Positions 11,753 to 23,584 of a stretch of DNA of 64,000 nt are shown one piece after another (the stretch's first letter is position 1; each line of letters starts with the position of its first letter). Under the pieces are notes generated by a model. That model was not told where the DNA came from. It made no database searches and worked only from the letters and a program-made list of their open reading frames with translations. The translations under genes were made by a program, and so were the position numbers. Source of the DNA: Apostichopus japonicus (Eukaryota; Echinodermata; Holothuroidea; Aspidochirotida; Stichopodidae); contig NC_092577.1 in NCBI RefSeq assembly GCF_037975245.1, positions 23,834,398-23,898,397 on the forward strand. The letters are read 5' to 3'.

Positions 11753-12606
11753 AGAATGTGGATTGTTTATGCCAAGTCATAGTATCATTTCTGCAAAGTT
11801 TTATAGAAACAGGGTTCAGTCCTGTCTGTTTTGTGGCTGAATGGTGAACACTTTGGAATTCCAGCTTACATTTTTCTGGTTCATGGTATTACCTACAATC
11901 TTGGATGAAATTTTACATTTTCAAGTTTGGGAAGTACAGTACATAACAGTAATAGATAATAAAAACTCAAGTTAATTTTTTGTATGTATTCTCTCTTTGA
12001 GCAAAGCTGTCACTTGTAGTAGCCTGCCAACAGAATCTGGTTGATTGAAATCTCAAATATACCAGGGTTAAAATAGAAGAATAGTTTGAATAAAGTACCC
12101 TAAACCACTATGTCAATGGGATCTGGAGAGCTTAGGCTTTCATTTTAATAAAAGTGTAATGAGAATCAATCTGAAATTGTTCATTAATCCATGGAATATC
12201 AAGGTTACTTGATCATAAATGGGATAAAACCAAAAAATCACATTTTATCCCATGCGGGGAACAAACAGCAAATTTCTGTCAATTCTTTTCCAGAAAAAAA
12301 AAAAATTGGCAACATGTTTGAAACACCAAAGTTACATACAAATAGTAAGTCAGCATGAAATTTATATTTATGAAGTCTAAGCTCTCTAGAGAGGAATACT
12401 TATCATTGGAACTTTTTGTAAATATAATGTTATCATTTAGTTACTTTAATGTAAAACTTAAGCAACTTCCCTAAGGCTGGTAGCGACCTGTTAATTAACA
12501 CTGCTCTGCAGCTGTGCCATACACCATGTGAACAGACGATTCACAGAGTCGATTGCTCCCCACTACAATGAAACAAGATTAGAAATTGGGAGGCCATCAA
12601 CTACAG

Positions 12607-15085
12607 TACTTCAGCAAAGCTTTTGAAATCTGCTTCGGTGTTGTTTTATGGCATCATTGTTCGGATGAACATAGGAGCTTGCAAGTGGTGGGGGCTCTTT
12701 TCTGACAGGAACATGACGCTCCTCTCCCAGAGTTCCACTTCTGCAGAAGTTGTTGCAAGCAGTCAAGAAGTTCCCATACATAATCTGTAGAATAGTAAAG
12801 ATATGAAGAATAATATAATAATAGTTCATAAAAACATACCATTTAGATAGAGGCATTCCAATCACTCCATTTAGGTCAATAGGCATGGCACAGTTGTCAG
12901 TCAAGTCTTTGGATGCCCAACTAAGGCGACAGCTGAGTACACCTCAATTGGTGTGGATACATGGGTCAGGTTTTACCTGACAACTTGTGCCTGAACAATT
13001 TCAATATATTTGTTACTGATTACAACAAAAACCCTACACCTGTTTGTGCACCTAATATTATGGATTATGTAATCTTCAGCAGGATGTGTGGTCATTGTCT
13101 CAGTAGCTTAACCACTGTTTATGTAGTAAAGTAAACATGTGGACAGAGTAACATCCTGTCCCATCCCCTTGTAATCCATGGTAAAAGAGTGTATAAGATG
13201 CAACTTGCACCATTTGTATTCAGTAGCAGATATCCAGCCAAGTGAAGATATAATATACTCTGTTAAATCCAACTACTTGTTTGTGCCTTTATTTCTTGTT
13301 CACATACAGCTGTGACAACTCTACCAGATACAGTATGTATATGCTAATTGAAGTAAAGACTGATGGCCTCCACCACACATTCCAGACTGCCCCACAGTGT
13401 TGGTGTCAAAATTAATAATGATCCTCTTTCCAGAAAGTTATGGCACCAATTGATTTTCCAGACTAATCTACTATCAATCTTCAAAATTACCTCGAAGCGT
13501 CATCTTTGTCATGTTCAGATGAGTAACTGATGGAGTGTAGTCCGGACTACCTGGCGGTTTTTCGGTGTATCCCGATGTGGATGCCACAGCAGCAGACGGA
13601 CCATCATCGCCACTATCAGATGGCCCTGGTTGCTTTGATGGTGTTCTTGTCTCTGTTGGTCCAGTTAGCAACTTCAATGATGGTAGGGGGACCAGTGAAC
13701 ACTGGACTTCTACATGTGTTACATTCACTGAAAATTAGAATAAACGCTTATTATACCACACACATACAGTAGGCTGCTCATGGACAGGGGTCAGCTGCCT
13801 AGATGGTTCACTTATCTTCTCTGAAGGAGAGCATATCCTCCTGCTTTATGTGGCTGCAAAAATATGGGCCACTCACACCATGAGCATTATTGCAAATGAC
13901 CAGCTTGGTTTCATATTGTATAACTACAATGTAATCTCCCTTCTCTCAGTAACTATAGATGTAGCCTTTATATTTTCCTGTGAAGCCATCAGGTATAGCC
14001 TCCTCAACCACGCGGATATGATGGATAAAATGCAATGTATATTATCCCTTAGTCAGCCTGCCCGATGTGCAGTTTTAATTGCTATTTTGCTTTCAACGAG
14101 TACTGTTTCTAAAATTTTGGCCCCTGTACTCACTTCTGCTATAGAATACTCTATAGATGTATGAAAGTTTTGCATTCTTCCTTGTATTACCCTGGCTTAC
14201 ACTTCTCTACCACATTTTCTCCCCCACCCCCCACTCTCCATCCATCACTCTATTAAAGCCTATTTATGGGGACCTTTCGGCCGTAATACTGCTGCCTCCT
14301 TTTTGTCTGGTAGCTTGCCCCCCATATACATGCCTCGATGTTTTACTGGTGGAGATTCCTTGTATCCCGTTCAAAACTGACTACTTAAATCTTTAATGCC
14401 CGTCACCACCCTCCCCTTCCCCCATTTCCCAACTGTTTTTCGGTAATATCAAGCACATGTCTATAAGATCATGCTACCTTTAGATGGAGATGTACATTCT
14501 GCAGAATCCTGCCATTATTTTCACTGCAGTTGCTTGGGGAACAGCTTCTAGATTAATCTAAGTATTGAAAATTGGGAAAGAAAATAACAAGGAAGTTATG
14601 AAAGTTCATTTAAGAAAGCAGTTTGATATGTTTGAAAGTACCTGTCACAAGCGTTTTCTCTTGTAACAAAAATGGCAAAATATAAGGATGTCATTTACTG
14701 TGAAACATATGAGCTATACATCTGATTGCTTGTTATTCTGGATTTTTCATGATGTACCACAGATAAAAGTTAATATATCCCTAGTCTACGCATAACTTTA
14801 TCGTCGCCGTACCTAATTTAGGGCCTAACTAACTGAACGAAATTATAAGAATTAGCCTACTGTAAGTTAGTAATAATACCAAGTTAGTCCTTGTTGTAGT
14901 AGGCCTAGGCCAGAAAATACACTTACTCTTTTCCGATCCAGCTTCGCAACTACCGGTCTACTTGTTTCTATATCTCCTCGAGATTTGAAGATACTTTCTC
15001 CAAATAGAGAAGGAACGGCATTGTCTTGTAGACGGCGAGCTGTTGGTGTTCCAAGTCCAAGTTGCGCGGATAGGCGATAGGAATC
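12607..15085 (-). pseudogene. Possible THAP-like gene exons inside the TTAA element
   Basis: Three exon-like pieces lie on the minus strand. The first (about 15085-14937) reads SYRLSAQLGLGTPTARRLQD then NAVPSLFG, resembling the C-terminal AVPT/SIF end of a THAP zinc domain, and ends at a good GTAAGT donor. The cysteine part that should precede it was not found, and a stop lies just upstream in frame. The second (13727-13491) is a Pro/Ser/Thr-rich linker with an acceptor and a GTAATT donor. The third (about 12790-12607) has GEERHVPVRKEPPPLASSYV then HPNN, with amino-acid use that looks coding. The frames of the three are not all compatible, so exons are missing or the gene is dead. THAP proteins bind DNA and are fused to several transposases; the assignment here is tentative. 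Confidence 0.35.
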
Positions 15086-15515
15086 GAAACTTTAACTAGT
15101 GAAGGGCGCACTGCACACATAAGATTCGCTCGAAGGTTCCAGCCAATCTTTACTTATAGGCAGCTAGGCTGGCTGAGTGCACTGGTACTAAGCTATCGCT
15201 GTATACAGTGTTTGACGAACACGAAACTTTCTTGTACTGTTGTGCACCCATTCTCATCTGATATTTTGTTTACTGTTCGTGACGTATTGTTTACGGCTTT
15301 GATCTCGGTTAGCATATTAGGCATACTTAGTTTTGGTAACATTGGCGGTTCCCCCGTGACTTCATTATCTTACGGAATTAGCTTGATTATTAACTTAATT
15401 AAAACAGCAAAGAAACAATTGTGGAACTCCAAATTTGGAATATAGTGTTTTGATATGTACCTTTTAAATTTGTGTAAATTTGAAGGAAATCTGTTACGTT
15501 TCACTTGACCTTTAA

Positions 15516-17290
15516 CAAGGGAATTGTCGCGGAGAGAAAAAACCGACTTCCTTAGTTAAAAGGAACATTTTCTGTTGATTAAAAGAAGGGCATTAATAAA
15601 CGTTAAGATTATGTTATGTAAAAGACAGTTAATTGTAGCGTACAATAATAAAGTTTCCTTATTTATAAGCATACTGTTACATTTCATTTCTTCATAAGTG
15701 TTAAAGGAACCCGAGTGGGAATTTATTATTTCAATTTCTCACGCTAATAAATTGCCGTTGCAATGGAATTAAAGAGACGTGGCGGGAATAGAAGGGAGTC
15801 CGTCCCCGGTCACAGTTTCTCGACATTGACTTCGCTGTTGAAACTATACGACTGGAACAGGGGCGAAATGAGCTCTAAGTTTTGTATCATATATTACCTT
15901 CAGGGCTTTACCACCCCTCCCCCCTCAAAATGGGGATGTTTGCACCCATTAAACCCTCAGCAGATTCCCCTCCCCGTTTCAGATTCATACTGAAATGACT
16001 GCCACATTTGTTAGATGCTCTCAATTTAAACATATCTATTCATCATTTACGTTAGTTAGACAAGAGATAATTGGTCCCAATTAAAGTCAAACTTAAAAAG
16101 ACTAATTGAGACGGAATAGATTGTGATAGTTCTCTTTATTTAAGTAAATACAAAGACTATCCAAAGAAAAACACATTTCATTTGGATCCGTGAATGACCA
16201 GGGAATCTTCTTACATAAAATATAGCATTGAGGAATAAAAAATAAAACTCTTTAAGTGTTAGCACACATTTTCATGAACCTAAATGTAATGACGGATCCC
16301 TTGCGTACGGAGTATTTGCTTGTTTATGGTATGTATCGGCTTTCCATGAAATATCTACGAGACTGCAATATTTTGTGACTGCGTCAAAAGTAGGTACAAA
16401 ATATGCAAAGAAGAAACAGCAAATGTCATCTGGATTAGTAATTGATTGGGAAACCTTGTGAACTCATTTAAACTACCATTTACACTGCGAAGTTGATGGC
16501 CATTATGTACATATCAACATACACATACAATATAAGTTAATGATAATGTGTATTGTGACATTATTAAGCTATACGTTTAAGAGCTACTTTATATGTCGCG
16601 CACCAACATCATTACTGTTTCGTGCATAGCCTGTATGTTCAAGGATCGGCCTCTTGCGATCTGGCCTTCCGAGTGTTAACCTCTCAATACATTTCTGTAA
16701 TTCTTTATAGAAGTATTTCTGTCTTTATTTGGACATTGAACAACATATTACCTGGTCGGTAACATCACATGTATCGCCTTCGAGATCCTATGTATGAACA
16801 TATGTGACATTAATGATGATAACACATTGACAAACTAAAACCTACCGGACAGATATACATATTTTGTTCCAACTTTGAATACGAAATATAAAAGCAGTTT
16901 TTAAAGTTGTTGGCGAAATTTGAAAATCGAAGATATTGATATATGCCGAAGAAATGGGGTGGGTTGGCAGTGTAGAGCAGGTTGACTTAGAAAATACTTA
17001 TCTTAATACGACAATAATTCAAAAATGAATTCTTCTTCGCAGCTGGAACATCACAAAAAATAAGCCTGCTGCTTCCTTCAGTAATACCGTCTCTATATTA
17101 TATAAGTTACAAAATTTCATTTTCTTTCTACAATGTTATGAACAAGACATAAACGCCGTTTGAATTGGTTATCTTATATGTAACTACCATTCATATTAGG
17201 TAATTCATATAATTGAGATCGCGTGTAGTAACTAAATGCAATTGTGAGATATAGAATAAAGTAATAGTTCAAATATGCTAACCAGTGCTG
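15516..17290. other. Non-coding stretch, no gene seen
   Basis: Only short frames occur (for example 15763-15993), with no motif, splice pattern or repeat that I can name. Confidence 0.5.
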
Positions 17291-17309
17291 TATAACCCGT
17301 AGTCGTACC

Positions 17310-17455
17310 CATACTCGAGTCCCAGATCTTCACCGGTACCCATTTGTCAGGACCGCACCGGTACCCACTGTATATGACTTAGTTTTATTTTGGACCCATG
17401 ACTTGATACTTGATACCCTTGGACTCATGACTTGATACCCGTACTTTTAGTGTAA
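17310..17455. repeat. Degenerate short repeat of ACCCATGACTTGATAC
   Basis: Words such as CACCGGTACCCA (twice, 17330-17370) and CATGACTTGATAC (twice, 17395-17440) recur with spacers. This is a decayed short tandem repeat with no coding meaning. Confidence 0.45.
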
Positions 17456-17794
17456 TATGTAGAAGACTGTGTCGCCTACTATGGATGTTTCTACAATCCG
17501 GTTTATTTCGTTTCAAAGCAGTAAGAGAAGCTCCATTCATGTTCTTTGTTTGAATTATAGTGATTGTTTATAGCAGGATCTTGACTAGATAGAACGTCAA
17601 CCCGAAAACTTGACAGAATAACAAACCAAGGACCGCACGTGGGTGTACACGATAGTGCCACGTGCCGCAAAAGAAAAATGAGCGGGCCGCCAGTGGCATT
17701 TGACCCACAGGTTGCACACGAGTATATTTAGACGATACAGTGTGGTATAGCCTACATATTTGGTGCTTTTTACGTCACCCGCCATGCGGGATAC

Positions 17795-17998
17795 AAAACG
17801 TCACGGCCAAACGGCACTACCGAACCATCCCATTCTGACAAACGAAACTCAGGTCAAGCGAGCCAATAAAACATACGCCCGCCGACCTGCAGAGACAAAA
17901 CGCCCAACCCCCCACTGAAACATTCAAAAAACCACAAAAGCACGACCAGCACGCAGCGAAACGAAAAACCCCTCCCCAGCACACCACCGTCCAAAGAG
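17795..17998 (+). other. Strongly A/C-biased segment
   Basis: About 200 bp of A- and C-rich, T-poor sequence on the plus strand with CCCAACCCCCCAC and repeated AAAACG/ACAAAA words. It is followed at 18013-18031 by a 9-bp perfect hairpin (CGCCTTCAA, T, TTGAAGGCG). Such skew is typical of retroelement leader regions, but no coding part follows. Confidence 0.3.
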
Positions 17999-17999
17999 T

Positions 18000-19479
18000 T
18001 AAAGGGGAAAATCGCCTTCAATTTGAAGGCGAATGTCAGACTTCACCGCCTCAAGGACTGCCTGCCAACTTGCCCGCGACACGGACGTGTATTACTTGTG
18101 TACTTAGCACTTCGTAATACCTACGTCCTCCGACGTTCACCTCTAGAAATGCCATTTCTGCGTTAGATTTCTACGATATGAATAATGAATCACCTTGTGA
18201 CCTCACGTCAATTACCCACTACCTGACGAGAAAAAGCCACTAGATGCGTACGTTATCTAACAGGCAATCTCCAAGCGGACATGTACGCAAAAAGGCAGGC
18301 ACTAACCGATAGGAAAGGCACATGTTTACATCCTTATACATCATCATATACCAGCGCATGCGTGGTAATGCGCTAGTTGCCGGTGACGTAAAGAATAGGA
18401 GCTTAGACTGGCAGACGACAATACAGCACTGATCTCTAGTGCAGTATAGTGAGCGCTGCAAGGTGACGTCAGACATGCACAGGAAATTTGACGAAATTCG
18501 AAACCTTGAAATCTACTTTTCGACCGAGCTGTATTCAGTTCTCTTTTGCTCAACTAATCTACCGACGCTACCAGTACCACTTAACTTTTGTCTGCCTCAT
18601 ACTGAGAAGATTTGTAAGTATTATGAAAAGTCGAAGTAGGCAAATTCTACCAAGTTAGTGAGCACCAACGTTAGCCCCGCTTAATTATAGGGCCTGGGCC
18701 TAGTTAGTGCTAATGTAGGCCTAGTCAGTAAATATGACTGTACATTACGTGGCCTAAGCCTAGGCCACAATTAGCACTCGTATTCGTAACGTTACCTAAG
18801 CAAGCGTATGTTTATTGCCTATTACGAAAAACCAAAGCATACAACTATATGTATGTACAAATCCTCAAAATGAGATGATCCCAAAAAATCTATTGTTCTG
18901 TTCCTATAAACAACGTTCACGTAGCATGCTTTACAAGTTAGCCTACATTGTAAAAGTTTTTCCTAACTGAGCCACTCATCTGATGCTATGTACAACCAAT
19001 AAACAAGGCTTTGTGCTGTTCAAGCCAAACATTAAAACCCATGTATAAGGATGCTCATGCCAGGATCAAGTAATCATGCAAACTTTTAGCCCTTGAGATA
19101 AATTTATGACCAAGCTACATGTAGTTCAATACAAAATCACAGAATATATTGGCTTTTGTATGTTAAATTTGTAAAATTATGGTTTGATTTACTGCTGGAC
19201 AAAAATGTGCATTTGTAGGTCTAAGTGAACCAAGACCATCCTGTTGAAAGGATGTTCAGATAACGTCGCGTGCATTTGGCCACATCCCCATGTCAACCCT
19301 TCTCCCTCAAATTTTGCACAATTTGTTTGGAAAGCCAAAATGTGTGTAGTATGGTGTATAGTTGTATATCACTACAAGTATGAGTTAACGTTACTTTACC
19401 TTTCTTATTTTCAATGACATTTTGTGCCTGAAGCAGTGTCACTGCAGGACTAAGTGAAAATATTTATTTTATCTTTCAG
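18000..19479. other. Upstream region of the HMG-box gene
   Basis: No coding sequence recognised. An imperfect inverted repeat lies at 18706-18778 (AGTGCTAAT then GGCCTAG on one side, the inverse on the other). CpG-richer sequence at 18000-18500 may be a promoter region, but no TATA-type element can be assigned. Confidence 0.35.
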
Positions 19480-19483
19480 AGAA

Positions 19484-22400
19484 ATGGATCAGTCACAAGT
19501 GGAAATTCAACCTTCAGAGCAGGTATAGAGTTTTTCTTTTAATTTGCAGAGGTTTTGCCTGAGTTGCAAAACCACACAATATGATTATTCTTAAAATTAA
19601 GATGGAAGTATTTCACTGTGTCTAAGATTTCCACTACATACAGTAATAATAGTGACTTGGGATAACCAGTGAGTACTACAAATTCTAAAAATAATTTCTG
19701 TAAAGTAATACTTAGGCCTATGTAGAATATTGGCTGATGTTGGCTGAATCCAAATTAAGGCTGGAAAAAACAGTGTCTTCTTGTACAACTTAAGAAAGTG
19801 TCCTATGCTTCCCAAAATTTTCTGCCAAACCACAGATTATGTGGGAAAGACTGATCAGGGGTAATACGGAGATCAGACTTCCTTTTTGTTATTAATAATT
19901 TATAGCCATACTTCATTTTATTATAACCTTTTTGTTATCTTATCATTTTAACCCATTTTTTGTAACCCGTTATTCCGACTTTCAGTTTCTTTTTAATTCA
20001 TTCAAAATAGACAAAACAACTAAGGATACGCATAGACAAGCCTGGGGGTTTGTCATCCTTCAACATATTTTGCAAGGAGCTTTGTTCCCAAGAGGAAGGT
20101 AGGTGTGCATCTTGATCATTGTGCAATGCTACTAAAGCATGTTTATGCTTATAGGTCAGTGGGTCCTTCAACCATGCCCATCATGATCTGAAATGTTGCA
20201 CATGTATCTATGTTGGACATTTGAAAGATACAATGATGCTCAAGACAATATTTCTACAGTTCTGTCATGTGCTAGACAGATTATACTGTGGTTGAATATT
20301 TGTAACTGACAATATTCCAAATAAGTTTATAGTTGTGGGGTTTTAAATGCATGTGTTCATGAGTCAACCATTTCAGTTAAATATTCATAAGAGAGGGACA
20401 TCATCATAGCCCCCCCCCCCCGGCTACCCCTCCAGTAATACCTCTGTTCTGACACAGTACTAGTTCTATTTCTTTATAATGATAACTTTTGAAAAATGGC
20501 AATAACAGAGTAGCAAAGCAAAACTTTACATATCACTCTTCGATCTTTGGCCAGTGTAAAAAAAAAAAAAAACCCCTAGCTGCTACCTGGCTGACCCACC
20601 ACAAAGGCTTGACACTTCTCTCCTCCCTGTGACTCCTAAATTTGGTTTGTAATGAGAGTGTCAATTACATTACATACTGTAGCTGTACTGAAAGTTTCTA
20701 ACAAATGTAGCTTTGGAAAGGTTGATTGACCGCTTACATCTTTATTTATGTTTAGGATAGACAACATCCTCTTTTTTTGTTTCAGGTATTAAAGAACTAA
20801 CAACTTCAGCAAGGTTCACTCTGTTTTCACAGAGATGGGCCCAGCTGAGTGATGAAGAGCGGGCTATCTACAAAGAGAGAGCCAAGAGTGAACCCCTCTC
20901 ACTATCCTCTAAAGAGAGGCAATGGAAAGCAAACCTGAGGAAGATGAAGCGTTTGGTAAATAAATTTGTTTTTAAAGTTTAAGATGAGAATTGAAGATTA
21001 TAATTTGATTATGATAATTTTTAAGGCTTTTGCACATCAACATACCTATAAAGCATGGCATTTCCTGACATATGCTTCAACATGTTTCAAATCACATTTA
21101 ACTCATGTTGTTGATTATTACAAATATTCACTGACTAGAGAATATTCCCAATTTCAAAGATGCATATGATTGGGTCATGCTGATTGGAAAGGGAAAGATC
21201 TCTACATAAATCAATGTCATTATACCATTATCAGCATAAGAGTTAGTACTTAAGAATAGTACTGGTTGTGATTCATGTTGTACAAGTAGCATCATTGCCA
21301 TGAAGATATTTATCGGTTAAGTCAGCAATGAAATATTAAGACTCAATTTTCCAGTTGCAACAAATGTATTCAGCCTAGTGATCACTTAAACAGTTGAAAC
21401 AGGAATCTTGACAGTGATTGTAGATGAAAATCTGCATATTATTGTGACTTTACTTTATGTATAAAAGATGAAAATAGAACATCTACTTCCTGAATGTTGT
21501 ATATGCATTTGCTTTAATTATTCATTACAAACAGATGGATCACCAAAAGGAACTGATGCCAACCACAGAGGGTTTCTTTGTAATGGCACACTCTGCAAGG
21601 GATGAATACTTTGGTGGGTCTGAACAAGGACTTAAGTACCTCCGTGAGAATTTCCATATTGTGGAGGGCTTTGTTGCAGGTAAGATGTGAGACATTGTAA
21701 CAGAGGTAACCTCATTGCAATCAAATGAATATATAGGATGGCTGGATTTGTTTATAAACTATACTGTTGAAAACAATTTACTCATAAAATATTACATTTA
21801 TGCAGAGGTTTGTCTGAGAGTTGTTTGAATTTCCTTGGGATCAGGTTATAGTGCACATAGTTTTGTTTGGTTTTAATCGCTGTTTAATATTTTACATTCT
21901 ATTATATCCATGTACGTCAGGTTAAGATTGTTTCCTACAAATATCCAAATGTTAGTGGCATTGGGTACCAAACAGAGACCATGGGGCAGTGGAAATTTTT
22001 ACCCTTAAATGGGTATGTATTGATACATATATACTAGGTAGTGTAATGCAGTAGTATATTGCTTTGAAGTTGCTATTAATTATCATTGTATTACAGTAAT
22101 ATTTATGAAGTGGTTTATTATTTAGGCATTGCCATTCTATGTACCTCTACTATAAATTTCATATTCCCTGACGAAATCTTCATGACAATCCTTTGTCCTA
22201 GCCATTCTGTCCTTGCTCCTCACCAAATTCACTATGTCAATTTGTAAGTGGGTCCAAAGAATTGCAATAGTCATGTTAAATCAATCTTGATAGCCTTCCT
22301 AGAATTTGTAGATAGATATCTTGAGCTTCATTGTAAAGTTCAAGGAGTCTCCATGATCATAACTTTGCCACCTTGACAAAATCTCCTGCTTGTTTTTTAT

Positions 22401-23584
22401 CAGTGTCAATGGCAACACTCTATGTCCTGTAGATGTTTATTCCTATTCATATCTATTCATATCTATCATATCTGCGGTCAACCATTTTCCACAGAGCCCA
22501 CTACTGCTTAGAGGATGAAGATGTCAGATGGCAGTCCACCAACTTGACATGAAACTACATCCCAGTTTCAAACAGAATAAACAGTGCATCACACTCAAGT
22601 AATAGAAATATTGTACAATTCACAAAGTACTGGGTCAACCTTTATAGCTTCATTATTTACATGTATGTCATATGTTTTTTTTATTTTATTATTTATTACA
22701 GATCCAGGAGTGTGGGCCAAATCATCTTCTAGTAAAGTGACGGTGAAACAAATAAGGGATCTCTTTAATGAGAAATATGGTAAGTATTTATGGCATTATC
22801 ATGTCATAGGAAATGGTTTTGAGAATCTCACTGCCCAAAACATCACCATGTCTGTGACTCTCCCTGGTGACAAAATAAAAAACAACAGCAGAAATAGCAC
22901 TCTGCAACGCACTAGAAAAACAGTTTATGTCTCTGTTCAAATCAAACTTTGATTTGAAAGGTTTTCATTCCTCAATTTTTCATTTCCTAAATATGAACTG
23001 TTTAACTTGGCAGTCTGGATCCTGCCATTGGGTTCCTGGCATGAGTGGTAAAGAGTATGTTGTAAATATATGTTATTGTTAATTGTTGTATGTTCAAGAC
23101 AACCTACTATTATATGACTTATTTTCTCCCCAAAATGTCAATTCCACTGGGGCAAAGTGATGTTTTTAATTACCAATCAATGAAATTTACCACTATTGTA
23201 ACCTGCAGTTCCTCGTGTATTTTTTTTAAAAGATTTCCAGTTTTCAACAGACACCCCATTTGGGTGTCATCTTGGGTAATTCATTGGGTAATACAATGCT
23301 GTATAGTTATGATGTTACTATACATGTGTGACATGTACATCACGCTGTACTTATGACTTCCACTTGCCAAGTACTAGCAGCATATAATCATGTTTTCATT
23401 CTGATTTTCAGCTGCGGTTGCTGGTAAAGGCAAGAAGATGCCATACAGCATGCAGAACAGTTTCACAGTGTCTGGACTTCCAGACGGACTACAACTGAGA
23501 CAGCCTTCCAGATATGGCACAAAGCAGTTGCGAGAAATTTGGGATGCCAGAGACTCAATTGTCATATTATTACTTAGCTCATAG
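19484..23584 (+). CDS. HMG-box protein, six exons, apparently intact
   Basis: Six exons join in frame with GT/AG borders: 19484-19522, 20011-20098, 20786-20955, 21535-21679, 22702-22779 and 23412-23584, giving 230 residues. Exon 1 begins MDQSQVEIQPSEQ; the ATG follows an acceptor at 19479, so a 5' UTR exon lies upstream. Residues about 23-78 form an HMG box (KPGGLSSFNIFCKELCSQEE, then RWAQLSDEERAIYKERAKSE), a fold that binds and bends DNA. The C-terminal 120 residues (FFVMAHSARDEYFGGSEQGL, later DPGVWAKSSSSKVTVKQIRD) match nothing I can name. No stop or frameshift was found. It lies alone on the plus strand, 10 kb from the 3' end of the KDZ gene. It could be a host chromatin gene or a transposon accessory gene. 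Confidence 0.8.

Larger units (their letters stand above)
9515..15511. mobile_element. 6.0-kb TTAA-flanked element carrying a ballast-domain gene and THAP-like exons
   Basis: The stretch is flanked by TTAA at 9511-9514 and 15512-15515. Its ends are AGGTCAAGCGACACG and, inverted, AGGTCAAGTGAAACG (13 of 15 identical). A second inverted match, GTCACGGGGGA, lies about 145 bp in from the left end (9660-9670) and about 150 bp in from the right (15350-15360). TTAA targets are used by the Kolobok and piggyBac superfamilies, and Kolobok transposases often carry THAP domains, which would fit the minus-strand exons near 14937-15085. The plus-strand gene encodes a P2X7-type ballast zinc domain. The boundaries are seen directly; the superfamily is inference. 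Confidence 0.6.

Noticed and set aside
13850-14396. Hydrophobic plus-strand frames of 104 and 79 codons
   Set aside because: They show no recognisable family, lie antisense to the candidate THAP-like gene's intron, and are rich in pyrimidine-driven codons.
20410-20423. C homopolymer runs here and G or C runs near 25521, 29527, 31989, 47023, 52857 and 61038
   Set aside because: Simple homopolymers; some mark ends of MITEs, none has a function I can support.
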